From contig CAZEQJ010000015.1 in NCBI GenBank assembly GCA_964514385.1, positions 1 to 64,000 on the forward strand: a DNA stretch of 64,000 nucleotides, read 5' to 3'. Made by a program: the position numbers and the translations under genes. The notes below the pieces were generated by a model. It made no database searches, was not told the DNA's origin, and worked only from the letters and a program-made list of their open reading frames with translations. Shown here in pieces: positions 16,563-25,602 of this stretch; the first letter of the stretch is position 1, and every line of letters starts with the position of its first letter. The stretch comes from CAZEQJ01 sp964514385. GTDB taxonomy: Bacteria > Bacteroidota > Bacteroidia > Cytophagales > Cyclobacteriaceae.

Positions 16563-17378
16563 TTACTCAATATATTTCTGAAATTTTCTCCAATGTTTTC
16601 CTAATTCACGCCAGACATCATTGAAATCTGGAATTTCGGTCATTTGGTTTGTCAGGTGGTTATTCCAATGTTTTGTAAAGGTCTTTTCCTTTTGTTGAAT
16701 TACCTTGATCAAATCATTTGGGTTGTATCCTTTATATTTTGCTTTATCCTGAAAAGCGAAAATATGATCTTCAATATCCTCGCCTTCAACTTCAAGTAAA
16801 TACCAGAGATCATAAATGTCTCTTGGAGCAGTTCGTTGCATGATTGAGCGCAATTTTTCTGAAATCACTTCTCCGAGTGAATAACAGTATATGCTATATT
16901 GTTTTCCAAGATCAGAATAGGTGTTTATGATCAGTTTTTCTTCCGGTGCGTTGTAGATCAATTCGTTCTGACTAATGTCGACTTTAATGTTTCTATTAGC
17001 TCCAACTCCACCCAATGGACCGGTATAAAAAAGATAGAAATTGAAATTCCCGGTTTCATGCTGTGTTTCGTCGCGGAAAGAAAGAGAAATCCGGGATTCT
17101 TCATATACCCATTGACTTAATTCATTGAAAGCAGCTTTAATAACCTCAGGATCAAAGTCTTTTCCTCTGAAAGTGAAATCAAGGTCTTCCGAAAAACGGT
17201 AATCCCGGAAGTACGCTTTTTTCAGTACCGTGCCACCTTTGAAAACCAGGTTATCTTTCAGAAACTGATTATTTGCAATGCCATAGGTCACCCAGGAAAT
17301 GACATAGTCTTTTTCGATTTGTGTGCCCCGGACACCTTCCATTCCTGCTATGGATTGTATTTCTCCTGGTTGTATCAA
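16563..17378 (-). CDS. Type IV toxin-antitoxin toxin, AbiEii nucleotidyltransferase
   Basis: A 271-residue protein of the AbiEii/AbiGii family (DNA polymerase beta-like fold). FKGGTVLKK at about 46-54 carries the GG-T motif, FSEDLDF at 62-68 the metal-binding DxD, Asp134 in IKVDIS is a candidate third acid, and the helical end has EKLRSIMQRTAPRDIYDL (174-191). All family motifs are intact, so it is probably active. In this family the toxin transfers nucleotides, in studied members to tRNA or using GTP. It lies four bases after the antitoxin gene. Confidence 0.88.
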   Translation of the reverse strand: MIQPGEIQSIAGMEGVRGTQIEKDYVISWVTYGIANNQFLKDNLVFKGGTVLKKAYFRDYRFSEDLDFTFRGKDFDPEVIKAAFNELSQWVYEESRISLSFRDETQHETGNFNFYLFYTGPLGGVGANRNIKVDISQNELIYNAPEEKLIINTYSDLGKQYSIYCYSLGEVISEKLRSIMQRTAPRDIYDLWYLLEVEGEDIEDHIFAFQDKAKYKGYNPNDLIKVIQQKEKTFTKHWNNHLTNQMTEIPDFNDVWRELGKHWRKFQKYIE

Positions 17379-17382
17379 TGCC

Positions 17383-18201
17383 CTATGTTTTTATTGAATC
17401 GAGACCAGTTTTAAAATCAATATTGTCTATAATGCTCCATTTTGAGTTATAAACACCATGTTTGTCAAGAGATGGATCTAATGAAGCATAAGATGGTGAA
17501 ATCTTTTTGGTAATGAATTTTTGTAATTCAGGGAAAAGATCAAGGGTATCTATAATAAATCCAAGCCGCTTATATACGGCTTGAGAACTGAATTTTTCCA
17601 GGTAGAGCTGAAATTTCGTTGATTGCAGTTTTTCCCTGCCTTTATACAGTGCTTTGGTAATTTCAGTGATGCCACCGGCATCTTCCGGTTTATAAAGACA
17701 GTCAAGAAATGTCTTTTCTAGATCACTGCAGTTTACTTTTTGGAAGTCATCTATCCAGTATTTTTTATAACCAAAAAATCGGCTTTTGTTCAAGGTTATA
17801 AACTCAAAACGGACGTTTTTAACCTGCTGGATTTTTGGTTTAACCTGTTCATGTGTGACCACTTGTTCTACCATCGATGGTTGGGTGATCAATCCATGAA
17901 TGTCCAGAGCACTATAAAACCCAATATAATATTCCTTTGGATGTGCCATGGCATCTGCTGTGAGATGCCAGTTTGGTAAAAATTGATCCGATTCTTGTTC
18001 GTAAGGAATACGATGATATAAGCCTTCTTTGATGCGCATAATCACACCCCTCTTTGTCATATCACTGAGTAGCTTCCGTACAGTTGTGTTGTTCCTGTCT
18101 GAAAGTATTTCCAATGCTTCCTTGAGGGTAAAAAATTCTTTATTCCGACGGATAAGTCCACTTAAAAGCTCTGAAGATCTGTATGAAATACCTTTACTCA
18201 T
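17383..18201 (-). CDS. Type IV toxin-antitoxin antitoxin, AbiEi family
   Basis: A 272-residue protein. Residues about 10-65 form a winged helix (NNTTVRKLLSDMTKRGVIMR, then IKEGLYHRIP), followed by the AbiEi C-terminal domain, with EYYIGFYSALDIHGLI and SDLEKTFLDCLYKPE segments typical of the family. It precedes the toxin gene, the normal order. AbiEi proteins repress their own promoter by binding inverted repeats, and a perfect 17-base palindrome (18211-18227) lies ten bases before this start codon. Confidence 0.88.
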   Translation of the reverse strand: MSKGISYRSSELLSGLIRRNKEFFTLKEALEILSDRNNTTVRKLLSDMTKRGVIMRIKEGLYHRIPYEQESDQFLPNWHLTADAMAHPKEYYIGFYSALDIHGLITQPSMVEQVVTHEQVKPKIQQVKNVRFEFITLNKSRFFGYKKYWIDDFQKVNCSDLEKTFLDCLYKPEDAGGITEITKALYKGREKLQSTKFQLYLEKFSSQAVYKRLGFIIDTLDLFPELQKFITKKISPSYASLDPSLDKHGVYNSKWSIIDNIDFKTGLDSIKT

Positions 18202-18210
18202 ATCTTATAA

Positions 18211-18227
18211 GTGAGTTTTAAACTCAC
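18211..18227. promoter_or_regulatory. Perfect palindrome, candidate AbiEi operator
   Basis: GTGAGTTTTAAACTCAC is an exact inverted repeat, 8-bp arms around a single central base, immediately upstream of the antitoxin start. The upstream stretch to 18260 is AT-rich and would place a promoter so that the palindrome lies near the transcription start, a suitable position for autorepression by AbiEi. Confidence 0.6.
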
Positions 18228-18404
18228 ATTCAGGATATAAATATAAGAATTTTCTCAATTCCAATATGAAGTCAGCGGAAACAGTAGAACCAGAGATGAT
18301 CAACACCAACCAGTCAATAACGTAAAAATCGTTTATTCAGAATTCAGGGTCGATATTTTATATACCGCTATCCGGATACTTTCATTGGTACCCATATTAA
18401 ATGC

Positions 18405-18436
18405 AAAAAGGGCGATAAAATTTTTTACCGCCCTTT
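18405..18436 (-). terminator. Rho-independent terminator of gcvP
   Basis: Inverted repeat AAAGGGCG (18407-18414) against CGCCCTTT (18429-18436), extended inside by TAAAA/TTTTA, so almost the whole element pairs. Read on the minus strand the stem is followed by TTTTTG. It begins 18 bases after the gcvP stop. The A-run on the other side could allow activity in both directions. Confidence 0.8.
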
Positions 18437-18453
18437 AATTGAAGTAAGATAAG

Positions 18454-21360
18454 TTAATTTACCATCTCCTGCTCCTGCTGCTGATACTCCTCCGTCGGGA
18501 TACAGGCACAGTATAAATTACGGTCACCATACGCGCTATCTATTCTGGAAACAGAAGGCCAGAATTTAGACTCTCTGACATACGGTAATGGCATGGTAGC
18601 CTTTTCCCTTGAATAAGAGTGATTCCATTCTGTAGCCAATGCCACTTCCATGGTATGAGGTGCGTTTTTCAACACATTATCTTCCTGATTGTATATGCCA
18701 TTTTCAATCTCTCTGATCTCTTCACGGATAGCGATCATGGCATCACAGAACCTGTCAAGCTCTCCCTTTGTCTCTGACTCTGTTGGTTCGATCATAAATG
18801 TACCTGCCACCGGGAATGATAAGGTGGGCGAGTGGAATCCGTAGTCCATCAGTCGCTTTGCAATATCTTCCGCTTCTATGCCGGCAGATTTGAAGTCACG
18901 GCAATCCAGAATAAATTCATGGGCATTTCTGCCCTTTTTATTGGAATAAAGTATGGGGTAATGCTTTTCCAGTCGTGCCTTAATATAGTTGGCATTGAGT
19001 ATTGCTACTTCAGTAGCATTTGTAAGTCCATCACCTCCCATCATCCTGATATAGGCATAAGAGATAGGCAATATGCTCGCGCTGCCATAAGGTGCTGCAG
19101 AAACGCGATTATTACCGTTATGTACTGTTTTTATCAGGCTATGGCCGGGAAGAAATGGCACAAGGTGCTCTGCGACACCAATCGGACCCATACCAGGTCC
19201 ACCACCACCATGAGGTATGCAGAATGTTTTGTGAAGGTTAAGGTGGCATACATCTGCACCGATTAATGCAGGTGAGGTGAGTCCTACCTGTGCATTCATG
19301 TTGGCACCATCCATATACACCTGCCCTCCATACTGATGTATGATATCACATATCTCACGGATTTCTTCTTCAAAAACTCCATGCGTTGAAGGATATGTTA
19401 CCATTAAAGCGGCCAGTCTGTCCTTATTTGCTTCAGCCTTTTCTCTGAGGTCGTTCAGGTCGATGTTACCATGATCATCTGCTCCTACCAGGATAACCTC
19501 CATACCTGCCATCACTGCGCTGGCCGGGTTGGTGCCATGTGCACTCACCGGGATAATGGCCACATTACGATGGCCTTCGCCCCTGGCATGAAGGTATTCA
19601 CGTATGGTCAGCAGTCCTGCATATTCTCCCTGCGCACCTGAATTAGGCTGAAGGCTCATGCCGGCAAAGCCGGTAATCTCACAAAGCCATTCCGAAAGGT
19701 TCTGATGCATTTCCAGGTAGCCCTCTGTCTGGTCTTCTGGTGCAAATGGATGAAGACTGGCAAATTCAGGCCATGTAATAGGTTCCATCTCACTTGTAGC
19801 ATTCAGCTTCATTGTACAGGATCCCAGGGATATCATGGAGTGTACCAGCGAAAGGTCTTTATTCTCCAGCTTCTTGAGATAACGCAGCATTTCATGCTCA
19901 GAATGGTATGTGTTGAAAACGGCATGTGTCATAAATTCTGACTTCCGTATCAGCGCATCTTCCCAGTTTAAGGTTTCCGCCAGCTCCTGCTCCTGATGTG
20001 ATTTTGAAAGAAACGAGGCGAAAAGGTCGCAAATTTCAAGCACATCTTTGCGGGTAACGGCTTCATCAACGGATAGCTGCAGCGCACCTTTTTCAAAATA
20101 ATTGAAGTTAATATGATGGTCTGCCGCCAGCGCCTTCAACCGGGCTTTATCCTCTTCATCCATCTGCACATGCAGTGTATCAAAAAACTGGTCATATGTT
20201 ACCTGAAGACCCATTGCCTTAAGCTGATCTGCCAGGTACCGGGCTTTACGATGGGTGTTGAGCGCAATTTGCTTCAGCCCTTCCGAGCCATGATAAATGG
20301 CATAGGCAGCAGAAATTACTGCAAGCAGTACCTGAGCAGTACAGATATTGGACGTTGCCCGTTCACGCTTGATGTGCTGCTCGCGTGTCTGAAGTGCCAT
20401 ACGGTATGCCTTATTTCCTTGCTGATCTACCGAAACGCCAATCATACGACCCGGCACCTGACGCTTATATTTTTCACGTGTAGCAAAGAATGCAGCATGA
20501 GGTCCGCCAAAACCCATTGGGACACCCAGACGCTGTGCTGATCCGACTAACACATCTACACCCCAATCGCCCGGAGGAGTAAGTAACGTTAGCACTAGCA
20601 GATCGGATCCCACCGCGGTGTAAACCTGATGTTCTGCCGCTGCCCTCACCCAGCTTTCAGGATTATATACCTGTCCGCGCGCGTTGGGATACTGGAAGTA
20701 AACTCCAAAAATGTTGTCGCTGCTAAAATCTGATACCTCGATCTCTTTTTGAATTATTTCTATACCCATGGGATTGGCCCTGGTCCTGAGCAGGTCAAGG
20801 GTTTGAGGAAATACATGCTGATCAACAAGAAAAGCTGTTGCTTGCTTTTTGGATCCCTTACGCATACCATAGAACATACTCATTGCCTCTGCTGCTGCGG
20901 TAGCTTCATCCAGCAGCGATGCATTGGCTATCTCCATGCCGGTAAGGTCCATGACCATAGTTTGAAAATTAGCCAGCATTTCCAGTCTGCCCTGCGCGAT
21001 CTCAGCCTGGTAAGGAGTGTAGGCGGTATACCATCCCGGGTTTTCAAGTATATTTCGCTTGATCACCGTTGGGGTAACCGTATTGTAATACCCGAAGCCT
21101 ATATATGACTTGAATACCTTGTTTTTTGACGCCAGCTTTTTGAAATCTTCCAGAAACTCCCGTTCCGATTGAGCTTCGGGCAGCTTTAAGCCCTTCTCCA
21201 TACGAATTCCCTGAGGTATTACCTCATCAATAAGCTGCTCCATGCTATCGACACCGATAGTCTGCAGCATGTCCTTTATCTCCTGTGCGTCAGGTCCGAT
21301 ATGCCTGTCCCTGAACTTAAAGTAATTTGAAAATTTTTCCATGTAATTATTCGAATCCAA
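18454..21360 (-). CDS. gcvP: Glycine dehydrogenase (decarboxylating), P protein of the glycine cleavage system
   Basis: A 968-residue, single-chain P protein, the fused form with two PLP-transferase-type halves. The first half starts FRDRHIGP. The second half has the PLP-binding lysine in NLHKTFCIPHGGGGPG (about residue 706) and SLGSCTMKLNATSEM. It decarboxylates glycine and passes the aminomethyl group to H protein. Length is normal. A second ATG at 21342 (MEKFSNYFKFRD) is an equally plausible start. It stands alone with its own promoter element and terminator; gcvT and gcvH are not in the window. Confidence 0.95.
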   Translation of the reverse strand: MDSNNYMEKFSNYFKFRDRHIGPDAQEIKDMLQTIGVDSMEQLIDEVIPQGIRMEKGLKLPEAQSEREFLEDFKKLASKNKVFKSYIGFGYYNTVTPTVIKRNILENPGWYTAYTPYQAEIAQGRLEMLANFQTMVMDLTGMEIANASLLDEATAAAEAMSMFYGMRKGSKKQATAFLVDQHVFPQTLDLLRTRANPMGIEIIQKEIEVSDFSSDNIFGVYFQYPNARGQVYNPESWVRAAAEHQVYTAVGSDLLVLTLLTPPGDWGVDVLVGSAQRLGVPMGFGGPHAAFFATREKYKRQVPGRMIGVSVDQQGNKAYRMALQTREQHIKRERATSNICTAQVLLAVISAAYAIYHGSEGLKQIALNTHRKARYLADQLKAMGLQVTYDQFFDTLHVQMDEEDKARLKALAADHHINFNYFEKGALQLSVDEAVTRKDVLEICDLFASFLSKSHQEQELAETLNWEDALIRKSEFMTHAVFNTYHSEHEMLRYLKKLENKDLSLVHSMISLGSCTMKLNATSEMEPITWPEFASLHPFAPEDQTEGYLEMHQNLSEWLCEITGFAGMSLQPNSGAQGEYAGLLTIREYLHARGEGHRNVAIIPVSAHGTNPASAVMAGMEVILVGADDHGNIDLNDLREKAEANKDRLAALMVTYPSTHGVFEEEIREICDIIHQYGGQVYMDGANMNAQVGLTSPALIGADVCHLNLHKTFCIPHGGGGPGMGPIGVAEHLVPFLPGHSLIKTVHNGNNRVSAAPYGSASILPISYAYIRMMGGDGLTNATEVAILNANYIKARLEKHYPILYSNKKGRNAHEFILDCRDFKSAGIEAEDIAKRLMDYGFHSPTLSFPVAGTFMIEPTESETKGELDRFCDAMIAIREEIREIENGIYNQEDNVLKNAPHTMEVALATEWNHSYSREKATMPLPYVRESKFWPSVSRIDSAYGDRNLYCACIPTEEYQQQEQEMVN

Positions 21361-21389
21361 ACGTCTGTTTCAGCCTGAAAATGAGAATA

Positions 21390-21397
21390 CAAATGTA
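21390..21397 (-). promoter_or_regulatory. Candidate -7 element upstream of gcvP
   Basis: Minus-strand TACATTTG matches the Bacteroidota -7 consensus TAnnTTTG exactly and lies 30 bases before the gcvP start codon, between the glgB terminator and gcvP. A clear -33 TTG is not visible at the expected distance. Confidence 0.5.
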
Positions 21398-21433
21398 TAA
21401 TATAAATGTTTGGTTATTAGTTCTTTTGGGGAC

Positions 21434-21480
21434 AAAAAAGAAGACCTTCTCCGTGCCCTTTTGGCGAGTGAAGAAGGCCT
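21434..21480 (-). terminator. Terminator downstream of glgB
   Basis: On the minus strand AGGCCTTCT (21480-21472) pairs with AGAAGGTCT (21450-21442), nine pairs including one G-T, and is followed at once by CTTTTTTG. The loop contains a smaller GCC/GGC hairpin. It lies 120 bases after the glgB stop and just before the gcvP promoter element, so it probably ends the long CPBP-to-glgB transcript. Confidence 0.65.
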
Positions 21481-21600
21481 ATTCAACCAGCTATGTAAAG
21501 AAAGACTTATACAAGTATACTTATTTAAACATAGCGATTGGATATTATTAGACCAGCACCGTTTTGCCTTCGATAAACAGCCCGATATGGAGGTTGATTA

Positions 21601-23610
21601 TTATTTGACCGGCGCTAATACTACCGCGGTACGGTTGGGAATATATACGGAAATCGAATACTGACCCTCTTCTTCCACGACATGATAGTGATGGCCCTTT
21701 TCAATGCGGCCATGCCCGCCATATGCCGGATCGTCGCTGTCCAGTATAATTTCATATATACCTTCCAGATGCTTTGGGAGCATAAAACGGTAGTCCGGGA
21801 TGGCGTGATCTGGATGGAAGTTGAATATAAATATGAGATAGTTTTTTTCGAATATAACCACCTTGTTGTGTTCATCCACATGCAGTTGGTTCGTGATTTC
21901 ACTGGAAAAAATATGATTTTCACGTAGCACATGGATGAAGTCACGGTCAAAATCGCTAAAATAATGGTATTTCAAATCCGGATTATCAGCAAGTGACCAC
22001 TGCCTTCGTGCGTATTTATAACTCCATCCGTTTCCTTCTCTCGGGAAATCGATCCATTCCGGATGGCCAAATTCGTTTCCGATAAAATTAAGATAGCCTT
22101 CACCCCCCAGTGCAGCTGTGAACAGCCTGATCATCTTGTGCAGGGCAATGCCACGATCGATCACCATATGGTCATCGCCCTTTTGCATATGCCAGTACAT
22201 CTCTTTATCCATCAGCCAGAAGGCAATAGTTTTGTCACCTACGATGGCCTGATCATGCGATTCGGCATAGGCGATGGTTCCTTCCCTGTAGCGTCGGTTT
22301 GTCATCGTATGAAACATCTCATGGATATCCCATTCCTCATCTCTTTTTTCTTTCAGGTATTTTATCCAGAAATCCGGAAGCCCCATACCCAGCCTGTAAT
22401 CAAATCCCAGCCCGCCGTGTGACACATTTCTTGACATGCCCGGCATACCGCTCATATCTTCAGCAATGGAAATGGCATTGGGCTTTATCTCGTGAATAAG
22501 CGTGTTGGCAAGCTGAAGGTACAGCAGGGCATCCCAGTCCACGTCGTACTTAAAATACTTGTCATAATGGTCAAATGAGGTGAAATCGCCGTGATGGAAA
22601 TAAAGCAACGAAGTGACGCCGTCAAACCGGTAGCCGTCAAAATGGAAGGTCTCCAGCCAGTAACGTACATTGCTCAGCAAAAAGCGGATTACCTCCTCTC
22701 GGCCATAATTAAAAAGTTTGCTGTCCCATGAACCATGGTCTCCCCTGCCACCGGCATGAAAATACATCTCTTCACTGCCATCAAGCAGGTTTAGCCCCTC
22801 TGCAATATTTTTAACTGCATGGGAATGTACAAGGTCCATGATGACTGCCAGGCCAAGGCCATGCGCGGTGTTTACGAGGTATTTAAGGTCTTCGATTGTA
22901 CCAAAACGTGAAGATGCTGCAAAAAAGGAAGATACATGATAGCCAAATGACCCATAATAAGGATGTTCCTGAATGGCCATCAGCTGAACAGTATTATACC
23001 CCAGTGCCTTTATCCGGGGAAGGATATTGTCGGCAAATTCTCTGTAAGTCCCGACGCGTTCCTCTTCTGTCGCCATGCCGATATGAGCTTCATAGATGAT
23101 GGGCATCTTCGCCGCGGCAGATCCATCAAAATCCTGATCTGTCCACGGATATGAAGTTGTGGCCTCTACAGCTACCGCGGCAAAATCATGAGTTTCAGGA
23201 TTCTGCACTACACGCTGGATATACGCCGGTATGCGGTCGAGTACCCCATTTGAGGCGGTAACCTGCATTTTAAATGATGTTCCGGGTTTGAGAACAGCTG
23301 CAGGAATGGTGATTTCCCATATGCCACCGCTCTTTTTTTCCAGCGGATGAGAGGCCCTGTCCCATTCATTGAATTCACCTGTGAGGTGAATAGCCTCTGC
23401 ATGGGGTGCCCATTCCCTGAATATCCACTGAGTACCATCTTCATTCAGATGAAGACCAAAAAAATGATGTGCTCCGGCATATTCAGCCAGTGTGGCGTAG
23501 TCCTTTTTAATGGCGTTGATCCGCTCCTCAACACTATTTATTCTTCGTTGTATTTCTTCGGCATAGGGTTCGAGCCAGGGATCATCTTGTACGAGCTTTG
23601 GAATGGTCAT
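21601..23610 (-). CDS. glgB: 1,4-alpha-glucan branching enzyme, eukaryote-like (GH13_8 type)
   Basis: A 669-residue cytosolic enzyme that forms alpha-1,6 branches in glycogen. A CBM48-like domain (about 60-150, FREWAPHAEAIHLTGEFN) is followed by the GH13 barrel: nucleophile Asp in GYRFDGVTS (about 330), acid/base Glu in SIAEDMSGMP (about 381), and AESHDQ (about 451). Long stretches such as LPRIKALGYNTVQLMAIQEH, FLLSNVRYWLE and GGEGYLNFIGNEFGHPEW are what I recall of animal and fungal GBE1 rather than E. coli GlgB, and the length also fits. It overlaps psd by 4 bp and ends a long operon. Confidence 0.92.
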   Translation of the reverse strand: MTIPKLVQDDPWLEPYAEEIQRRINSVEERINAIKKDYATLAEYAGAHHFFGLHLNEDGTQWIFREWAPHAEAIHLTGEFNEWDRASHPLEKKSGGIWEITIPAAVLKPGTSFKMQVTASNGVLDRIPAYIQRVVQNPETHDFAAVAVEATTSYPWTDQDFDGSAAAKMPIIYEAHIGMATEEERVGTYREFADNILPRIKALGYNTVQLMAIQEHPYYGSFGYHVSSFFAASSRFGTIEDLKYLVNTAHGLGLAVIMDLVHSHAVKNIAEGLNLLDGSEEMYFHAGGRGDHGSWDSKLFNYGREEVIRFLLSNVRYWLETFHFDGYRFDGVTSLLYFHHGDFTSFDHYDKYFKYDVDWDALLYLQLANTLIHEIKPNAISIAEDMSGMPGMSRNVSHGGLGFDYRLGMGLPDFWIKYLKEKRDEEWDIHEMFHTMTNRRYREGTIAYAESHDQAIVGDKTIAFWLMDKEMYWHMQKGDDHMVIDRGIALHKMIRLFTAALGGEGYLNFIGNEFGHPEWIDFPREGNGWSYKYARRQWSLADNPDLKYHYFSDFDRDFIHVLRENHIFSSEITNQLHVDEHNKVVIFEKNYLIFIFNFHPDHAIPDYRFMLPKHLEGIYEIILDSDDPAYGGHGRIEKGHHYHVVEEEGQYSISVYIPNRTAVVLAPVK

Positions 23611-24269
23611 GTCAATTCTGCAATAACGGTTTCGCCTCCTTTGGTAATATCATCAATATTTACCAAAATCCGGGCATCAACCGGCAGAAAAAGATCGACA
23701 CGTGATCCAAAACGGATAAATCCAAACTCCTGACCCTGCACCACATCATCTTCAGGCTTGATATACCATCGAATGCGTCGCGCCACTGCGCCTGCAATCT
23801 GTCGCAATACAATCTCCACACCATTTTTTAGTTTGTAGACGATGGTGGTCCTTTCATTGTCAGTGCTTGACTTGGGATGCCATGCGACCAGATATTTTCC
23901 GGGATGATACTTGATATAACTAACCTTGCCGGATACCGGGTTTCGGTTTACATGTACATTTAGCGGCGACATGAAAATGCTCACCTGAATACAGGGTATC
24001 CTGAGGTATTCATTTTCCGTTGTCTCCTCAATCACCACTACCTTACCGTCGGCAGGGGCAATGACAAGTTTATCATTGAGACTGGCTTTCCGCTCCGGGT
24101 TGCGAAAAAACTGCAGCACCAGGGTAAAAGCTATGGTGCTGGCTGCAAGTACCAGAAAAAACAACAGCCCGTTACCAGGAAAAGCATTGGCTATGCCAAT
24201 GTTGATGGCAGCAAGTACGATAAATGTAATGAGAAGAATGGTATGTCCTTCCCGGTGTATTCTCAGCAT
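23607..24269 (-). CDS. psd: Phosphatidylserine decarboxylase family proenzyme (short type)
   Basis: A 220-residue membrane enzyme that makes phosphatidylethanolamine. Two hydrophobic segments lie near residues 13-50. IAPADGKVV and MSPLNVHVNRNPVSG are family motifs, with His in NVHVNR. FIRFGSRVDLFLP near residue 185 holds the GS self-cleavage site that generates the pyruvoyl group; GSR in place of LGST is typical of the short, archaeal-like type. It is in an operon with cdsA, which supplies the CDP-diacylglycerol branch of the same pathway. Confidence 0.92.
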   Translation of the reverse strand: MLRIHREGHTILLITFIVLAAINIGIANAFPGNGLLFFLVLAASTIAFTLVLQFFRNPERKASLNDKLVIAPADGKVVVIEETTENEYLRIPCIQVSIFMSPLNVHVNRNPVSGKVSYIKYHPGKYLVAWHPKSSTDNERTTIVYKLKNGVEIVLRQIAGAVARRIRWYIKPEDDVVQGQEFGFIRFGSRVDLFLPVDARILVNIDDITKGGETVIAELT

Positions 24270-24270
24270 C

Positions 24271-25548
24271 TTAAAATCCTCCCCGGAACTTATATGTTTT
24301 CGCGACTTTATCTATCGCTACAATATACGCAGCAATCCTGAGGGAAACATTATATTCCTGTGAAACTCCATATACATTATCAAAGGCCTGCTTCATGATC
24401 CTGTCAGAACGTCTGTTGACACGCTCGCTCGTCCATTTATAGCCCAGCCTGTTCTGTACCCATTCAAAATATGACACTGTAACACCTCCGGCGTTGGCAA
24501 GAATATCGGGTGCCACAGTAATTCCATTTTCATTGATGATTCTGTCCGCCTGTGCGATAGTAGGTCCGTTAGCCCCTTCCACAATCAGCTTCGCTTTCAT
24601 TTTTTTGGCTACGTCTACGGTGATCACATCTTCTTTTGCTGCAGGCACAAGCACGTCCACATCAAGCAACAATATATCTTCACCATTGATCTTGTCCGCC
24701 TCAGTAAACCCTTCCATTGAACCGTTATTCTGGTCGCGATAGGCCATTGCCTTGCGGATGTCAATACCATTTGGATTATAGTAGGCGCCGGAGACGTCAC
24801 TTAAACTGACTATGCGCACGCCGCGTTCCTCGAGAAGCTGAGCAGCATGGCTTCCTACATTACCAAAGCCCTGTACGGCGCATGTAGCCTGATAAGGGTT
24901 GATACGCAGCTTTTCCATTGCAGAAAGTGCCGTAACCATTACACCTCTTCCTGTTGCTTCGACTCTTCCGAGTGAGCCTCCGAGTACGAGGGGCTTGCCG
25001 GTCACCACTGCGTTGATGGTCATACCGTTGGATCTGGAATACTGGTCCATCAGCCATGCCATCTCGCGTGGCCCTGTACCCATGTCCGGGGCCGGAATAT
25101 CTCTGTCAGGACCGAATATTTCGATCATTGCAGATGTGTAAGCCCTGGTTAGTCGTTCAATCTCACCCGTCGACATGGCTCTCGGGTTGCACTTGATACC
25201 CCCTTTAGCTCCACCATATGGGATATCTACCACAGCACATTTCCATGTCATCCAGGCAGCGAGTGCCTTTACCTCATCAAGGTGTACATCCGGAGCATAA
25301 CGGATCCCTCCTTTGGATGGACCCAGGATGTTGGAGTGGATCACGCGATATCCTTCAAAGACCTGGATCGATCCGTCGTCCATAGTCACCGGCAGGGATA
25401 CAATGACCTGCTTGCCCGGGCTTTTCAGCACATTAAATGTTTCTTCATCTAACCCCAGGTGGTTAGCCGCCTCGGTAAATCGTGACATCATGGATTCAAA
25501 AGGATTCTCTTTATCCTTTATCGGTGCGGGTTCGATGTAGCCGTTCAT
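24271..25548 (-). CDS. Glu/Leu/Phe/Val dehydrogenase, probable glutamate dehydrogenase
   Basis: A 425-residue enzyme. PYGGAKGGIKCNP (about 111-123) holds the catalytic Lys, PAPDMGTGPREM the second active-site part, and VQGFGNVGSHAA the NAD(P)-binding glycine motif. The substrate-pocket residues and the opening SLPVTMDDGSIQVFEGYRV fit hexameric glutamate dehydrogenases of about 420 residues. It interconverts 2-oxoglutarate plus ammonium and glutamate. It lies between cdsA and psd, a mixed operon, one base before psd. Confidence 0.9.
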   Translation of the reverse strand: MNGYIEPAPIKDKENPFESMMSRFTEAANHLGLDEETFNVLKSPGKQVIVSLPVTMDDGSIQVFEGYRVIHSNILGPSKGGIRYAPDVHLDEVKALAAWMTWKCAVVDIPYGGAKGGIKCNPRAMSTGEIERLTRAYTSAMIEIFGPDRDIPAPDMGTGPREMAWLMDQYSRSNGMTINAVVTGKPLVLGGSLGRVEATGRGVMVTALSAMEKLRINPYQATCAVQGFGNVGSHAAQLLEERGVRIVSLSDVSGAYYNPNGIDIRKAMAYRDQNNGSMEGFTEADKINGEDILLLDVDVLVPAAKEDVITVDVAKKMKAKLIVEGANGPTIAQADRIINENGITVAPDILANAGGVTVSYFEWVQNRLGYKWTSERVNRRSDRIMKQAFDNVYGVSQEYNVSLRIAAYIVAIDKVAKTYKFRGGF

Positions 25549-25602
25549 AAATAGGGTCTGTTTTTTGCAATTTTAATATCTAGAATTGTAATTAAAAGCA
25601 CT

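Noticed and set aside
21410..21664. Plus-strand open frame (TTG start) in the gcvP-glgB gap, overlapping the glgB end
   Set aside because: The first part looks codon-like, but it runs through the glgB terminator and ends antisense to glgB, and I recognise no family. Probably chance.
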